Below, in pieces: positions 54,429-63,417 of a DNA stretch of 64,000 bases; position 1 is the first letter of the stretch, and each line of letters begins with the position of its first letter. Where the stretch lies: the NCBI RefSeq assembly GCF_002976435.1, contig NZ_PUGF01000002.1, forward strand, positions 186,001 to 250,000, given 5' to 3'. This DNA comes from Solimicrobium silvestre. GTDB taxonomy: Bacteria; Pseudomonadota; Gammaproteobacteria; Burkholderiales; Burkholderiaceae_D. The notes beneath the pieces were generated by a model that saw only the letters and a program-made list of their open reading frames with translations, was not told the DNA's origin and searched no databases. The translations under genes were made by a program, and so were the position numbers.

Positions 54429-54765
54429 GACCGAAGCCCTTGATGATGTACTCCTCAAGCAGCGGCGTTGCCCATTGACGAAACTGTGTACCGCGCACCG
54501 AGCGCACTCGGTAGCCAACTGCCAAAACTAGTGGCAGGCTAAAATACTGAACACGGTAATTTTTGCCATCGGCGGCAGTTGTTCGGTAAAACCGAACAAC
54601 TGAATTTTCATCCAATTCGCCTTCTTCAAAGATGTTCTTGACATGCCCATTAATCGTCCCTTTAGCCTTGCCATACAGATCACAAATCATCGCTTGCGAC
54701 AGCCACAAGGTATCGTTTTCAAAACGGCATTCAATGCGCACCTTGCCATCATTAGATGAGAACAT
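54424..54765 (-). pseudogene. Truncated rhuM-like gene
   Basis: This is a 113-codon frame starting at 54765. DDTLWLSQAMICDLYGKAKGTINGHVKNIFEEGEL and YRVQYFSLPLVLAVGYRVRSVRGTQFRQWAT match the N-terminal part of RhuM family proteins, which are normally about 330 residues and lie between hsdS and hsdR in type I loci. The frame ends at the hsdR junction. It could still be translated as a short protein. Confidence 0.75.
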
Positions 54766-54801
54766 GACGAATTCGTCATTGGGGGCTAACCGAGAAAGGC
54801 G

Positions 54802-55140
54802 TCAGCTATGATCAACTTTTTTCGACCCTGCTTTTATACCGCCGTATACATTACCAAAGCGACGAGACAGGTACAAAGCAATTGCCAAACCGCCTGACCC
54901 GGCTGTGCTTAGATCTAACAGCGATCGAGCGTTGAAATCTGAGAGTTGAAATAGTAAACAATACCCAATAATTATATTTAAAGCCCCCCAAATTACATTC
55001 AGCATGGAAGAAGATTCGCCTTGACCTGGCGGTGTTGCAAACGGGGTTGGGAATGGGCGGCCAGACATTCCGTTTGTAATATGAGGAATGCTGTTGGCCA
55101 GAAATGCGCCGCCGAAAAAGTATGCAATATAGTAAACCAT
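54802..55140 (-). CDS. Small conserved membrane protein
   Basis: This 112-residue protein starts at 55140 after AAAGGAT. It has N-terminal helix VYYIAYFFGGAFLANSIPH, a conserved GMSGRPFPTPFATPPGQGESSSMLNVIWG segment and a second helix (ALNIIIGYCLLFQL). The loop motif SGRPFxTPFAxPPG is familiar from small conserved membrane proteins of unknown function. It is upstream of, and reads into, the rhuM remnant. Confidence 0.72.
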   Translation of the reverse strand: MVYYIAYFFGGAFLANSIPHITNGMSGRPFPTPFATPPGQGESSSMLNVIWGALNIIIGYCLLFQLSDFNARSLLDLSTAGSGGLAIALYLSRRFGNVYGGIKAGSKKVDHS

Positions 55141-55676
55141 CAAAAATCCTTTAATGTTTATGGCGTGCTTCGCGCTCGGAGCCATTTAATTTTTGTTTCA
55201 TAATAATGCCGTATTGCTCGACCAGTCCATTGTCCGTTTGGTACCACCAAGCGTCTGTCACCAAAACACACTGACTGCCTCCCGACCTTCGCATTGTCGA
55301 CTTTGCCAAGTTAAGCACAGTAATTTAAAATTTTAAATTCGGCAACTTCTTTACTCTATGACAGCAATAGGAATGGCAAAAGACCATTAGTAAACAACCC
55401 CGTATGCTTCGGGTTTGCCGACTCCGGTTATACCGATTTCCCTATAGCCGTCATTCAACGAAAGGGTGTGGCGCGCTCATCGGCAGTTTGTGCAGGAAAG
55501 GCCGTGTTAAGTGAATACCAATTGAATGATCAATCTGATTTTTCTTGAAGGCATCTAAAGGATGCTTGATATGTTGGATCTCAACCTTTATCCTCATGCC
55601 ACAATGAATACTGGCAAAATATTACACTGATCTTGAAGTACATACTCACTCGACACAAGATAGGAATGGAAGAAAA
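55141..55676. other. Intergenic stretch, nothing recognised
   Basis: About 540 bp between divergent genes. No ORF above a few dozen codons has a ribosome binding site or family pattern, and no strong palindrome was seen. It should hold both promoters. Confidence 0.5.
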
Positions 55677-56393
55677 ATGACGATCGCCGAACTACCTTTT
55701 CGGGCAACAACGGAGCAAGCTTGCGACTGGCTTACGCAGCAAACCGGTATGCCATGGACATTAACGAGCTTGATCGAAAACGGTTTGACTCCCTACGTTT
55801 GGCTGGACTATGACGCTAACTATCCTGAGCTGTTCGGTGAGGCGAACGGTGGTTACCCGGCGCCGATTTTTTTCGAAGGTGACACTCAACGACTTGCGGC
55901 TGGAAGCGAGGATGTACTCATCACGATTACAAAAGACGTTTATACGATAGTGACGCAACTCAAACCTCCTGGTTTTCGGAGGGCCTTGCATGAATTACGT
56001 TTTCTGAAAAAGGATCTGGAACGGCTGGCAAACAAACTCAAACGCGAAGCCCAACCCCAGCTCCAGCCAGTCAATATTAAGGAGGCAACGGAATCGCAGA
56101 AAGGCATCAACAAAGAGCAGGTATTAATGGCATTTTCCAGCCTGGTAAAAATAGACCTTGAGCAGGCTCTGGACAGTGGTGGCGGTATATTTGGCGACGA
56201 TGGCGCAAGAGTTAAAGGCAGTGCCAAAAAGGGAAAAAACAAAACTGTCTGGAATCCAATCACGTTGGCGCTGGGATTGAATGACGTATATCGGGTACCC
56301 ATGTCACGCCTGACAAGAGCATTTAATGCGCATGATTTTTTGGACGCATGGGCTGCGGATTGGAATCATACTCTGGCGCTATTGGGAAAATAA
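55677..56393 (+). CDS. Hypothetical protein, 238 residues
   Basis: ATG at 55677 follows GGAAGAAAA. The N-terminal segment EQACDWLTQQTGMPWTLTSLIENGL...YVWLDYD is followed by a charged middle coiled stretch (about 100-125, LHELRFLKKDLERLANKLKRE) and a Gly/Lys-rich loop (SGGGIFGDDGARVKGSAKKGK). I recall similar proteins in Burkholderiales near mobile or accessory regions, but no family is certain. Function unknown. Confidence 0.6.
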   Translation: MTIAELPFRATTEQACDWLTQQTGMPWTLTSLIENGLTPYVWLDYDANYPELFGEANGGYPAPIFFEGDTQRLAAGSEDVLITITKDVYTIVTQLKPPGFRRALHELRFLKKDLERLANKLKREAQPQLQPVNIKEATESQKGINKEQVLMAFSSLVKIDLEQALDSGGGIFGDDGARVKGSAKKGKNKTVWNPITLALGLNDVYRVPMSRLTRAFNAHDFLDAWAADWNHTLALLGK

Positions 56394-56440
56394 GGCGTTA
56401 ATATTGCCAGTTGCATCGAAAAAATATCGGTGCGGGGTAG

Positions 56441-56471
56441 CCAATTAGATTAAGATTTACAGTCTAATTGG
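56441..56471. promoter_or_regulatory. Inverted repeat CCAATTAGA
   Basis: CCAATTAGA (56441-56449) and TCTAATTGG (56463-56471) form a perfect 9-bp inverted repeat, 13 bases apart. It lies downstream of the hypothetical protein and upstream of the YkgJ gene; operator or weak terminator are both possible. Confidence 0.4.
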
Positions 56472-56547
56472 AATGCAAATATGCGCATTTAAGCTTACAA
56501 CGCGAATGCGTCTTTTAATAAATTTTAGTAGGGGTTACTTCAAGTCG

Positions 56548-56901
56548 ATGCTGGCAATTAGTCAAAAAATAAAGTTTTATAGGAAACGTATTCCGTCATT
56601 CGAATGCATCCCCGGGTGTCACGATTGTTGTGGCCCAGTGACGACTTCATCTTTTGAAATGTCCTTCCTGCCGGTAAAAACTGACGAAGAGCATGACGCT
56701 GCGCTCAACAATTTGAGCTGCCCACATTTAGCAAGTGAGGGATGTTCAGTTTACGAAGATCGTCCGCTAATCTGCCGTATGTTCGGGACAACTCCGAAGC
56801 TCTTATGTCCACATGGCAAACGTCCCGAAGAGATGATCGATCCATTGATTGAAGCAGAGATCCACGAGTTCTTCTTATCTACTCGCCAGGTATTGGTTTA
56901 A
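56548..56901 (+). CDS. YkgJ-family cysteine cluster protein
   Basis: This 117-residue protein has the CxxxC-type cluster IPGCHDCCGPV and then CPHLASEGCSVYEDRPLICRMF, the arrangement of the YkgJ (CxxCxxCC) family, thought to bind zinc or iron-sulfur. The ATG at 56548 with AGGGG upstream is chosen; the frame extends to 56473. The C-terminal part (KRPEEMIDPLIEAEIHEFFL) is helical. Function unknown. Confidence 0.8.
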   Translation: MLAISQKIKFYRKRIPSFECIPGCHDCCGPVTTSSFEMSFLPVKTDEEHDAALNNLSCPHLASEGCSVYEDRPLICRMFGTTPKLLCPHGKRPEEMIDPLIEAEIHEFFLSTRQVLV

Positions 56902-57010
56902 ATGTGCGCGTGTCAGCGGGGTTCATTCTTTGAAATAATGCATGTTGTCGCCAACATGCATCGAAGCATCGTGTAAATCAATCGTTATTTTAATGATGTT
57001 ATTCCGAACG

Positions 57011-57598
57011 TTATCGCTGGTTTCCGGCTAGAACGGACTTTCCGACGCTTGCCAGCAGGTGAAACTTGATTTGGATTTCGTTTGCGACTATGTCAACGCT
57101 TGACCATGCTCCTTCGCCGATGTTGTAGTCAGTGCGCAAAATTACAAACGCACCGTCAAAGCTGGCAGTCTTGCCAGATATGGTCATGTTGGCAGACGTC
57201 GTGACAATTTTTGTATGACCTTTGATGGTCAGCGGTCCACTGACTTCATAACGATTTCCACCCAGCGATTTAATGCTGTTGCTAGTAAAACTGGCTTTTG
57301 GGAAAGCTTTAACATTGAACCATTGTTTGCCAATCACTTCATCATTACCCTCGTCGGAGCCGATATCGATACTGACCAGATCAAGATTAAATTGTGCTTT
57401 TGAGGCGATCAAGTTGGCTGGGTCAAAATTCATTTGCACATCGAATTTCTTGAATTTCCCATTCATGCTCACCCCCATTTGCTTGAAACCAAAAGTAAGC
57501 GTGCTTTTATCGGATTGCACAGTGTTGTACTCATCCGTATGGCCGATTGTCGGCAGGCTGAGTGCAATTGCACATGCCAGAAGTAACGCCAATTTCAT
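57011..57598 (-). CDS. YceI-family periplasmic protein
   Basis: This 195-residue protein starts at 57598 after AGAGGT and has a signal peptide ending near IGHT. The body shows the YceI lipocalin-like barrel (KSTLTFGFKQMGVSMNGKFKKFDVQMNFDP, ANLTIKG-type strands such as YEVSGPLTIKGHTKIVT). YceI proteins bind isoprenoids such as ubiquinone precursors. A second YceI gene lies 257 bp upstream, with a 29-residue ORF between. Confidence 0.88.
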   Translation of the reverse strand: MKLALLLACAIALSLPTIGHTDEYNTVQSDKSTLTFGFKQMGVSMNGKFKKFDVQMNFDPANLIASKAQFNLDLVSIDIGSDEGNDEVIGKQWFNVKAFPKASFTSNSIKSLGGNRYEVSGPLTIKGHTKIVTTSANMTISGKTASFDGAFVILRTDYNIGEGAWSSVDIVANEIQIKFHLLASVGKSVLAGNQR

Positions 57599-57650
57599 TT
57601 TTACCTCTAAATTTATAACAACGTTAAAACAGCGTAGATCCATATTTTTT

Positions 57651-57740
57651 TTATTTCCGTTTGAAAAAGTAAAAAATTTTCACAATCAAACTCAATGCCA
57701 CACCAATAAATCCACAAACAATAATCAGAATATTTAACAT
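57651..57740 (-). CDS. Tiny membrane protein between the two YceI genes
   Basis: An ATG at 57740 follows AGGA by ten bases and opens 29 codons ending TAA at 57651. The peptide (MLNILIIVCGFIGVALSLIV then KIFYFFKRK) is a single helix with a basic C-terminus, a very common form of small membrane protein. It lies in the same direction as both yceI genes. No homologue is known to me. Confidence 0.6.
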   Translation of the reverse strand: MLNILIIVCGFIGVALSLIVKIFYFFKRK

Positions 57741-57855
57741 TTTTATTTTCCTAAAAATAGAAGTGATTTCTAGTCAAACTCAACATCGAGGTGGATTATT
57801 AATTCACCTCTATTAACGTTCGTAGCTTATTAAATCGTTGTTGAGTTTAGTGCCA

Positions 57856-58425
57856 TTAATCTTGCCGAATCGATTCCACGCCGAAAATCAACGTCATTTC
57901 ATCACTAACGTACGGCGCATACTTTCCTGCATTGAAGTCCGAACGATTAATTTTTGCTGTTGCGTTGGCACCGCATGCGTCTTTCTTCAGCATAGGATGC
58001 GTCATGCAATGAAACGATGTAATTGTCAGGGTCACAGGTTTGGTGATGCCTTTAATTGTTAAATTACCTTCTACCGATGTTGGTACATCTCCTGAGAAAC
58101 TGACTTTAGTTGATTTGTAATTGATCGTTGGATAGGTACCGGTATCAAGAAAATCTGCGCTTTGAATGTCGTGATTGAAGGCGGCACTTCCTGTGTCAAC
58201 TGAATTACTCAAAATTTCCACTTCGACAGATCCACTCTTAGCCTGCCGGTCTAGCGTAATCTTTCCCGTTGTGCTGTCGAATCGACTCAATTGGATCGAG
58301 TAACCAAAATGGTTGTATTCAAAACGCGGCATAGTGTGACTTCCATCAATTACATAAATCTCCGGCGCTGCGAGAGCCGTCACGGATATTCCTAATACAG
58401 CAATAAGTACAAGTAGTTTTTTCAT
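57856..58425 (-). CDS. YceI-family periplasmic protein, second copy
   Basis: This 189-residue protein has a signal peptide (LLVLIAVLGISVTALAAP) and the YceI pattern (IDGSHTMPRFEYNHFGYSIQLSRFD, TGKITLDRQAKSGSVEVEI, NLTIKGITKPVTLTI, NRSDFNAGKYAPYVSDEM). This copy has the NRSDF/GKYxPxVSDE region of quinone-binding YceI members. ATG 58425 is preferred; an in-frame ATG lies four codons upstream. It may be transcribed with the next YceI gene. Confidence 0.9.
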   Translation of the reverse strand: MKKLLVLIAVLGISVTALAAPEIYVIDGSHTMPRFEYNHFGYSIQLSRFDSTTGKITLDRQAKSGSVEVEILSNSVDTGSAAFNHDIQSADFLDTGTYPTINYKSTKVSFSGDVPTSVEGNLTIKGITKPVTLTITSFHCMTHPMLKKDACGANATAKINRSDFNAGKYAPYVSDEMTLIFGVESIRQD

Positions 58426-58522
58426 ATTTAATTCCATAAGTTTAAAAGCAACGGTCATTACGTAACTGGCGAAATACCAAACTGATTGGTATCAGCCAAA
58501 CAAAATTAACACTTCCCCCCTG

Positions 58523-58735
58523 TCATCTTTCTTTAGCTTCGCGTCTTCGTAACGAGGTGATGTTCTCACCGGCCAGTCCCCAATTATCAGTATCAACTTC
58601 GTCGATAATGACGAATGTTGTTGACGGGTGTTTATTCAATATACGACTCAGCAAATTGGTCGCACCTTCGATCAGTTGTAGTTTTTGTTCCGGAGTTACA
58701 CCTTCGCGAGTTACGCGAATATTGATGTACGGCAT
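58523..58735 (-). CDS. 4-oxalocrotonate tautomerase family protein
   Basis: This is a 70-residue protein starting MPYINIRV, so after removal of Met the catalytic Pro-1 of the tautomerase superfamily is available. R residues at positions about 10 and 37-40 occur as in 4-OT (VTREGVTPEQKLQLIEGATNLLSRIL). Such enzymes catalyse keto-enol tautomerisation; substrate not known. It is close to a short-chain dehydrogenase gene on the same strand. Confidence 0.88.
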   Translation of the reverse strand: MPYINIRVTREGVTPEQKLQLIEGATNLLSRILNKHPSTTFVIIDEVDTDNWGLAGENITSLRRREAKER

Positions 58736-58933
58736 AGTAGATTTCCTTTAATTGGCAAACAGGTTTAATAAAACCTGTTTGCATTTTCGTGCTTGCCAAA
58801 ATACGGGGAGCGATTCAAAAATATTGTCGTTATGAGAAAAACGAAATAAAAAAATAGGCAGAATTGGGAAGAGCGAAACAACAAAATCGCTCCTCAAAAA
58901 CACCTAATTCAATTACCAGTAACCGGTTACCAG

Positions 58934-59677
58934 TTACCAATTTCCAGCGGTTGCACCGCCATCTACCGCAAGAACTACACCGGTGGTGAACTGCGCTTCT
59001 GTTAAATAAAGAACTGCGTCAACGATATCCTTGGTGGCACCGATCTGAGCCGATGGCGCCATTGTTTTTAGGAATGCTTTGGTACCTTCGTCATTGCTGT
59101 GGAGTGGTGTGTCAATCATGCCAGGTGCCACTGCTGTGACTTTTACATTTGAAGTAGCTAGTTCGATCGCCAATGCACGAGTGGCGTGATTCAAGCCGCC
59201 TTTGATTAATACGGGCAACAATGCGGGCACTTTTGCGCTTGGTTGCATGGCGATACTGGCGGTGATCGTGACGATATGACCTTGCTTGTTCGCTGACATA
59301 TGAGCAGCAGCCAATTGGGTTGGGTGGAAAAATCCCTTTAAGTTCGTGCTAACAATCGAGTCCAGATCTTCTTCTGTGTAAGCAGTAATTGGTTTGGCAA
59401 TAAAGATGCCTGCATTGTTAATCAGGATGTCAACCTTAGTGAATTTGGCGATGGCACGGTCAAATATTTCCTTTGCAGTTTCCGGTTTGGATATATCGCC
59501 TGCGACCAGTAAAAAATTGTCGGGCTTACCGAGCTTTTCTGCTGCAGCCTTCAGCCGCTCACTGGTCCGGGCGTTGCCGACCACGTTGTAACCGCGCTTC
59601 AGATATTCTTCTGCGAGTGCGAATCCAATACCGCTCGATGCGCCGGTGATAATTACCGTCTTTTTATTTGTGTTCAT
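58934..59677 (-). CDS. SDR family oxidoreductase lacking the usual catalytic tyrosine
   Basis: This 247-residue protein has the cofactor motif TGASSGIGFALAEEYLKRG, the NNAGI motif and a conserved serine region (TITASIAMQ), but in place of YxxxK it reads PALLPVLIKGGLNHATRALA: the lysine is kept, the tyrosine is not. ATG at 59677 has GGAG 8 bases upstream. A subgroup of SDRs with this feature exists as I recall (LxxLTKGGLN). It is divergent from a LysR gene. Confidence 0.88.
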   Translation of the reverse strand: MNTNKKTVIITGASSGIGFALAEEYLKRGYNVVGNARTSERLKAAAEKLGKPDNFLLVAGDISKPETAKEIFDRAIAKFTKVDILINNAGIFIAKPITAYTEEDLDSIVSTNLKGFFHPTQLAAAHMSANKQGHIVTITASIAMQPSAKVPALLPVLIKGGLNHATRALAIELATSNVKVTAVAPGMIDTPLHSNDEGTKAFLKTMAPSAQIGATKDIVDAVLYLTEAQFTTGVVLAVDGGATAGNW

Positions 59678-59858
59678 TTGCAATGCTCCATTAGTTAATT
59701 ACGAATCAACGGAAAAATTCACAACAAGATCCCCACTAGGTGATGCTTAAAAGTCTTGTTAAGTCCCGATGCGTTGCACTTTACTGGTATCGTGTGGTGT
59801 AATAAATACCGCTTTTGGCAAATAACTTGATACACCATGTAACTAATAGAGGATTTCA

Positions 59859-60773
59859 ATGAAGCGCAACTTTAATGATCTGATGCTTGGCAGTATTGAG
59901 CTTTTTTGTCTCGCCGCTGAACTGAGCAGTTTTACTGAAGCCGCGACTGCCGCCAGCGTTACGCCCGCCGCTGTAAGTCGATCGGTCTCGCGTCTGGAAG
60001 TACGGCTTGGTATTCGTCTTTTCGTACGTACCACGCGCCAGATAAGGCTAACTGACGCTGGGCGTATTTATTTCGATCAATGCCGGCAAGCTTTGTCTCA
60101 ATTAATCGACGCCGAGAGGGCAGCCGGTGGTCAACAGGTAAAGCCCGCAGGGCTGTTGCGCATTAGTATGCCAACGCCCTACGCGCATTGTCGTGTCTTG
60201 CCACTGCTTAAGCAGTTTCGCGCGCGGTATCCAGATGTTCTGATAGACGTGCATGTGAGTAACCGAAATATCGATTTTGTGGACGAAGGATATGATTTGG
60301 CAATTCGTGGACGTGCGCCCGCCGACTCAAATCTCATTGCGCGCAAACTGGAAGATGCTGAATTGGTGTTGGTCGCGGCACCGTCTTATTTGAAACGTGC
60401 CGGCACTCCGAAAACGATCGATGATTTACAAAAACATGAATGCATTCAGTTTGAATTGCCAAGTACTGGGAAGCATATTAGCTGGCGGTTTCTGGTTAAA
60501 GGCAAAGTCGTTGACGTTGCCACCAGCGGCGGATATAGCTGTTCGGAAGATTATCTTGGCATTGTGACTTTGGCGCGTGACGGCGCAGGTATAGTTCAAA
60601 CTTACCGCTTCATCGTTGAGAACGATATTAAACAGGGTTATTTAGTTGAATTATTGCCAGAGTTTGGGGGCATGTCTTTGCCGTTTCTGTTGATATACCC
60701 ACATGCTCGGCACATGTCATTACGCGTTCGTGTTTTTGTTGATTTTTTACTTGAGCAGCTAGCTCGAAATTAG
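59859..60773 (+). CDS. LysR-family regulator (CrgA-like group)
   Basis: This 304-residue protein has an N-terminal winged helix (LFCLAAELSSFTEAATAASVTPAAVSRSVSRLEVRLGIRLF) and an effector domain (GLLRISMPTPYAHCRVLPLL, NRNIDFVDEGYDLAIRGRAPADSNL). AGAGGATTTC precedes the start. It is divergent from the SDR gene across 181 bp, so the SDR and tautomerase genes are likely targets. Confidence 0.9.
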   Translation: MKRNFNDLMLGSIELFCLAAELSSFTEAATAASVTPAAVSRSVSRLEVRLGIRLFVRTTRQIRLTDAGRIYFDQCRQALSQLIDAERAAGGQQVKPAGLLRISMPTPYAHCRVLPLLKQFRARYPDVLIDVHVSNRNIDFVDEGYDLAIRGRAPADSNLIARKLEDAELVLVAAPSYLKRAGTPKTIDDLQKHECIQFELPSTGKHISWRFLVKGKVVDVATSGGYSCSEDYLGIVTLARDGAGIVQTYRFIVENDIKQGYLVELLPEFGGMSLPFLLIYPHARHMSLRVRVFVDFLLEQLARN

Positions 60774-60853
60774 GCTACGATTAATTCAAACCGTGTTCGA
60801 TGCGCCGCTAGCGCCCTGCTAAATACACTTTATCGTGTTAAAAAAATTCTTGA

Positions 60854-61882
60854 TTAACCAAAGCGCTCGCGATACTCAGTTGGAAGTACGCCGAGATTTT
60901 TTGCAAATGATCGGCGCAAATTATATTCCGTGCCAAACCCAGATTTTTCTGCAATTTTCTTGATTGAGTGTGAGCCACTTTCAAGCAGCTTGCAGGCAAC
61001 TTCCATTCGCACACGCGACAGCAATTGCGCCGGTGACAAGCCAGCTTCTTGTTGCAATCGTCGATGAAGACTTCTTGAAGATAGCGATATGGCGTCTGAC
61101 ATTCTATCTACGTCTATCTGCTCGTGAATTCGCGGACGTAACCAGTTGATTAATTGGTCGGCAAGGCTACTAGAACTAGATTCAGATAACAACGCAGTGC
61201 TGAATTGACGCTGGCCACCCGGCCGCTTTTGAAACACGACCAAACTTTTTGCAACACTTAAGGCCGCTTTTCGACCTAGATCTTCTTCGATCAAACTCAA
61301 ACATAGATCGATACCTGATGTAACTCCAGCGGAAGAATATATCGATCCGTCCTTAATGTAGATAGCGTCGTCAAGTACATGAATATCTGGGTATTGAATC
61401 CTAAGACTATCTGTGTCCTTCCAGTGTGTACAAGCTTTCTTGTTGGTCAATACGCCTGCTTTTGCCAACAGGAACGCGCCGTTGCATACCGATGCGCAGC
61501 GTTTAACAATGCCAGATGCTTTTCCAATCCAACAAACGAGATCATCCTCCGCAACGGCTAACTCAATCCTGTGCCCTCCCGAAACGACAAGGGTCGCACC
61601 TGAGAGAAGCTTAATTGCGGGTAATGGAGTCGTCGATACACCCACTCCGGAGGATGATTTTATTTCGCCACCATGCTGAGAAACCATATGAATTACATAT
61701 GGCGGGCTACCACCACTATCGCTGTATTCATCATTGCATGTCGAGAATGCTTGCACGGGCCCGGTCGCATCCAAAAGTAAGAAGCCAGGAAAAACCACAA
61801 TCCAAACATGAATAGAGTTGATGTGATTGGCTATTTTTGTATTTCGGTAATCAAGATCGGCCGTAGGTTTTTTCTTAATCAT
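60854..61882 (-). CDS. GlxA-type AraC regulator with DJ-1/PfpI domain
   Basis: This 342-residue protein has an N-terminal class-I glutamine-amidotransferase-like domain (about 20-200; VVFPGFLLLDATGPVQAF, VCNGAFLLAKAGVL) and a C-terminal AraC-type DNA-binding domain (about 235-342, SSRSLHRRLQQEAGLSPAQLLSRVRMEVACKLLESG, then IKKIAEKSGFGTEYNLRRSF). The nucleophile-elbow cysteine is present in CNGAF. Members regulate genes for amine or amide catabolism. No divergent partner within 100 bp; the DUF1272 gene lies upstream in the opposite direction. Confidence 0.88.
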   Translation of the reverse strand: MIKKKPTADLDYRNTKIANHINSIHVWIVVFPGFLLLDATGPVQAFSTCNDEYSDSGGSPPYVIHMVSQHGGEIKSSSGVGVSTTPLPAIKLLSGATLVVSGGHRIELAVAEDDLVCWIGKASGIVKRCASVCNGAFLLAKAGVLTNKKACTHWKDTDSLRIQYPDIHVLDDAIYIKDGSIYSSAGVTSGIDLCLSLIEEDLGRKAALSVAKSLVVFQKRPGGQRQFSTALLSESSSSSLADQLINWLRPRIHEQIDVDRMSDAISLSSRSLHRRLQQEAGLSPAQLLSRVRMEVACKLLESGSHSIKKIAEKSGFGTEYNLRRSFAKNLGVLPTEYRERFG

Positions 61883-61994
61883 ATAAATTGGCGGTTATTC
61901 AACCATTAATGTCATAAGCGCCAAGACTACCATATTTACAATGCATGAAACAAATCGGGAAAAGACTAACTGGTAACGACGAAAAGGAAAATTG

Positions 61995-62303
61995 ATGCTT
62001 GAACTTAGACCAACTTGCGAACATTGCAAAACAGCTTTACCACCTAACGCGACAACCGCCCGGATATGTACTTTTGAGTGCACATTTTGTGCGGACTGTG
62101 TCGAAAATGTTTTAAATAACGTCTGTCCGAACTGCGGTGGTGGATTTGAAAAGCGCCCAGTCAGGCCTTCTGTAAACTGGAAAAATGATAATTACTTGGG
62201 GCGTTATCCCGCTAAGGATGAAATTAAATACAAGCCAGTAGATCAGGTAGCGCATTCTGAATTTTCAAGTGCAATTAAAGATATTCCACCAGAAGCAAGG
62301 TAG
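61995..62303 (+). CDS. DUF1272 small zinc-ribbon protein
   Basis: This 102-residue protein begins LELRPTCEHCKTALPPNATTARICTFECTFCADCVENVL with an N-terminal cysteine cluster (CxxC...CxxxCxxC), then CPNCGGGF, as in DUF1272. ATG 61995 with AAGGAAAA upstream is used; the ORF extends one codon. Zinc binding is expected, function unknown. It is divergent from the GlxA regulator gene. Confidence 0.83.
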   Translation: MLELRPTCEHCKTALPPNATTARICTFECTFCADCVENVLNNVCPNCGGGFEKRPVRPSVNWKNDNYLGRYPAKDEIKYKPVDQVAHSEFSSAIKDIPPEAR

Positions 62304-62410
62304 TAGGAATGACTGCCTGAAAGTGGCCCATTTCAACAACTGAAAAATGAGAAATATTCTATTTTGATTGCTGAACGAGTTTTGAAATCCATGAAAGTTA
62401 AAAAACTAAA

Positions 62411-63337
62411 ATGAAACCGGCAAATATTGTTCGCCTACTTCTTCTCGGTGGCATGTGGGGCATGAGTTTTATATTTATGCGCATCGCTTCACCAGCATTC
62501 GGCCCCATTCTTACTGCGTTTGGGCGTGTTTCTTTTGGTGGGTTAGTCCTCATAGCGCTGCTCTTACTTAATAATTTGTCGCTGGATTGGCGGCGGAATG
62601 CCCGGTTTTATCTCGTAATTGGATTAGTTAACACGGCGGTGCCTTTCAGTTTGTTTTCCTGGGCTGCGCTATCTATACCCTCAGCCTATATGGCGATAAT
62701 TAACGCCATGGCACCCTTGTTTGCGGCTCTTTTTGGTGCTGTTTTATTGAGTGAATCTTTATCTGCCGTGCGAATTTTCGGCTTCGTACTTGGCGTAATA
62801 GGGGTGGCAATATTAGTTGGCATCGGACCAGCACACGTTAATTTTGAGACATTGTCTGGCATAGCTGCCAGTGTGATTGCTGCAATTTGTTATGGTTATG
62901 CCGCTATTTACATAAGACAGGTTGCTGTAAAGGCGCCACCGCTCGCTGTGGCTGCCGGCAGTCAAATTGCAGCGTCATTGTTTCTTTTTCCGATTGCATT
63001 GATCGTGACATGGGTGCATCCGCCTTCTTGGCCGACAACGTTATACCTTACCGTTCGGTCAGTTGGTGCAATTGTTTTGCTTGGGGTTATTTGTACCGGC
63101 ATTGCTTATGCTCTTTATTTTCGACTCATCGCAGACGAAGGTGCCAGTCGAGCAGTAACCGTCGCTTTTTTGATACCAATAGCAGCGACTATTTGGGCTT
63201 CTCTGTTTCTGAACGAACGCATAACCATCGGAACACTTTGTGGAATGGGCTTAGTCATCATCGCAATTGGACTGGTTCTTGGATTAGTGCGAATGCCGCA
63301 TCGGCAATGGATATCCAAAGAGCAAAAAAATAATTGA
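62411..63337 (+). CDS. EamA/DMT-family transporter
   Basis: This 308-residue protein has ten hydrophobic helices in two five-helix EamA halves (LLLLGGMWGMSFIFMRIASPAFGP and GAIVLLGVICTGIAYALYFRLI). LIxxEGASRAVTVAFLIPIAATIWA and LFLNERIT are the usual second-half motifs. The family exports amino acids, nucleosides or other small molecules; substrate unknown. It is followed at 80 bp by the CPBP gene. Confidence 0.9.
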   Translation: MKPANIVRLLLLGGMWGMSFIFMRIASPAFGPILTAFGRVSFGGLVLIALLLLNNLSLDWRRNARFYLVIGLVNTAVPFSLFSWAALSIPSAYMAIINAMAPLFAALFGAVLLSESLSAVRIFGFVLGVIGVAILVGIGPAHVNFETLSGIAASVIAAICYGYAAIYIRQVAVKAPPLAVAAGSQIAASLFLFPIALIVTWVHPPSWPTTLYLTVRSVGAIVLLGVICTGIAYALYFRLIADEGASRAVTVAFLIPIAATIWASLFLNERITIGTLCGMGLVIIAIGLVLGLVRMPHRQWISKEQKNN

Positions 63338-63417
63338 GAAGAAAAGCTGACCGCTGCATTTGACCTTCGATTTAAGTATTAAGACAATCCCTGATAAATA
63401 CAAAAGGAAATTCTTTG

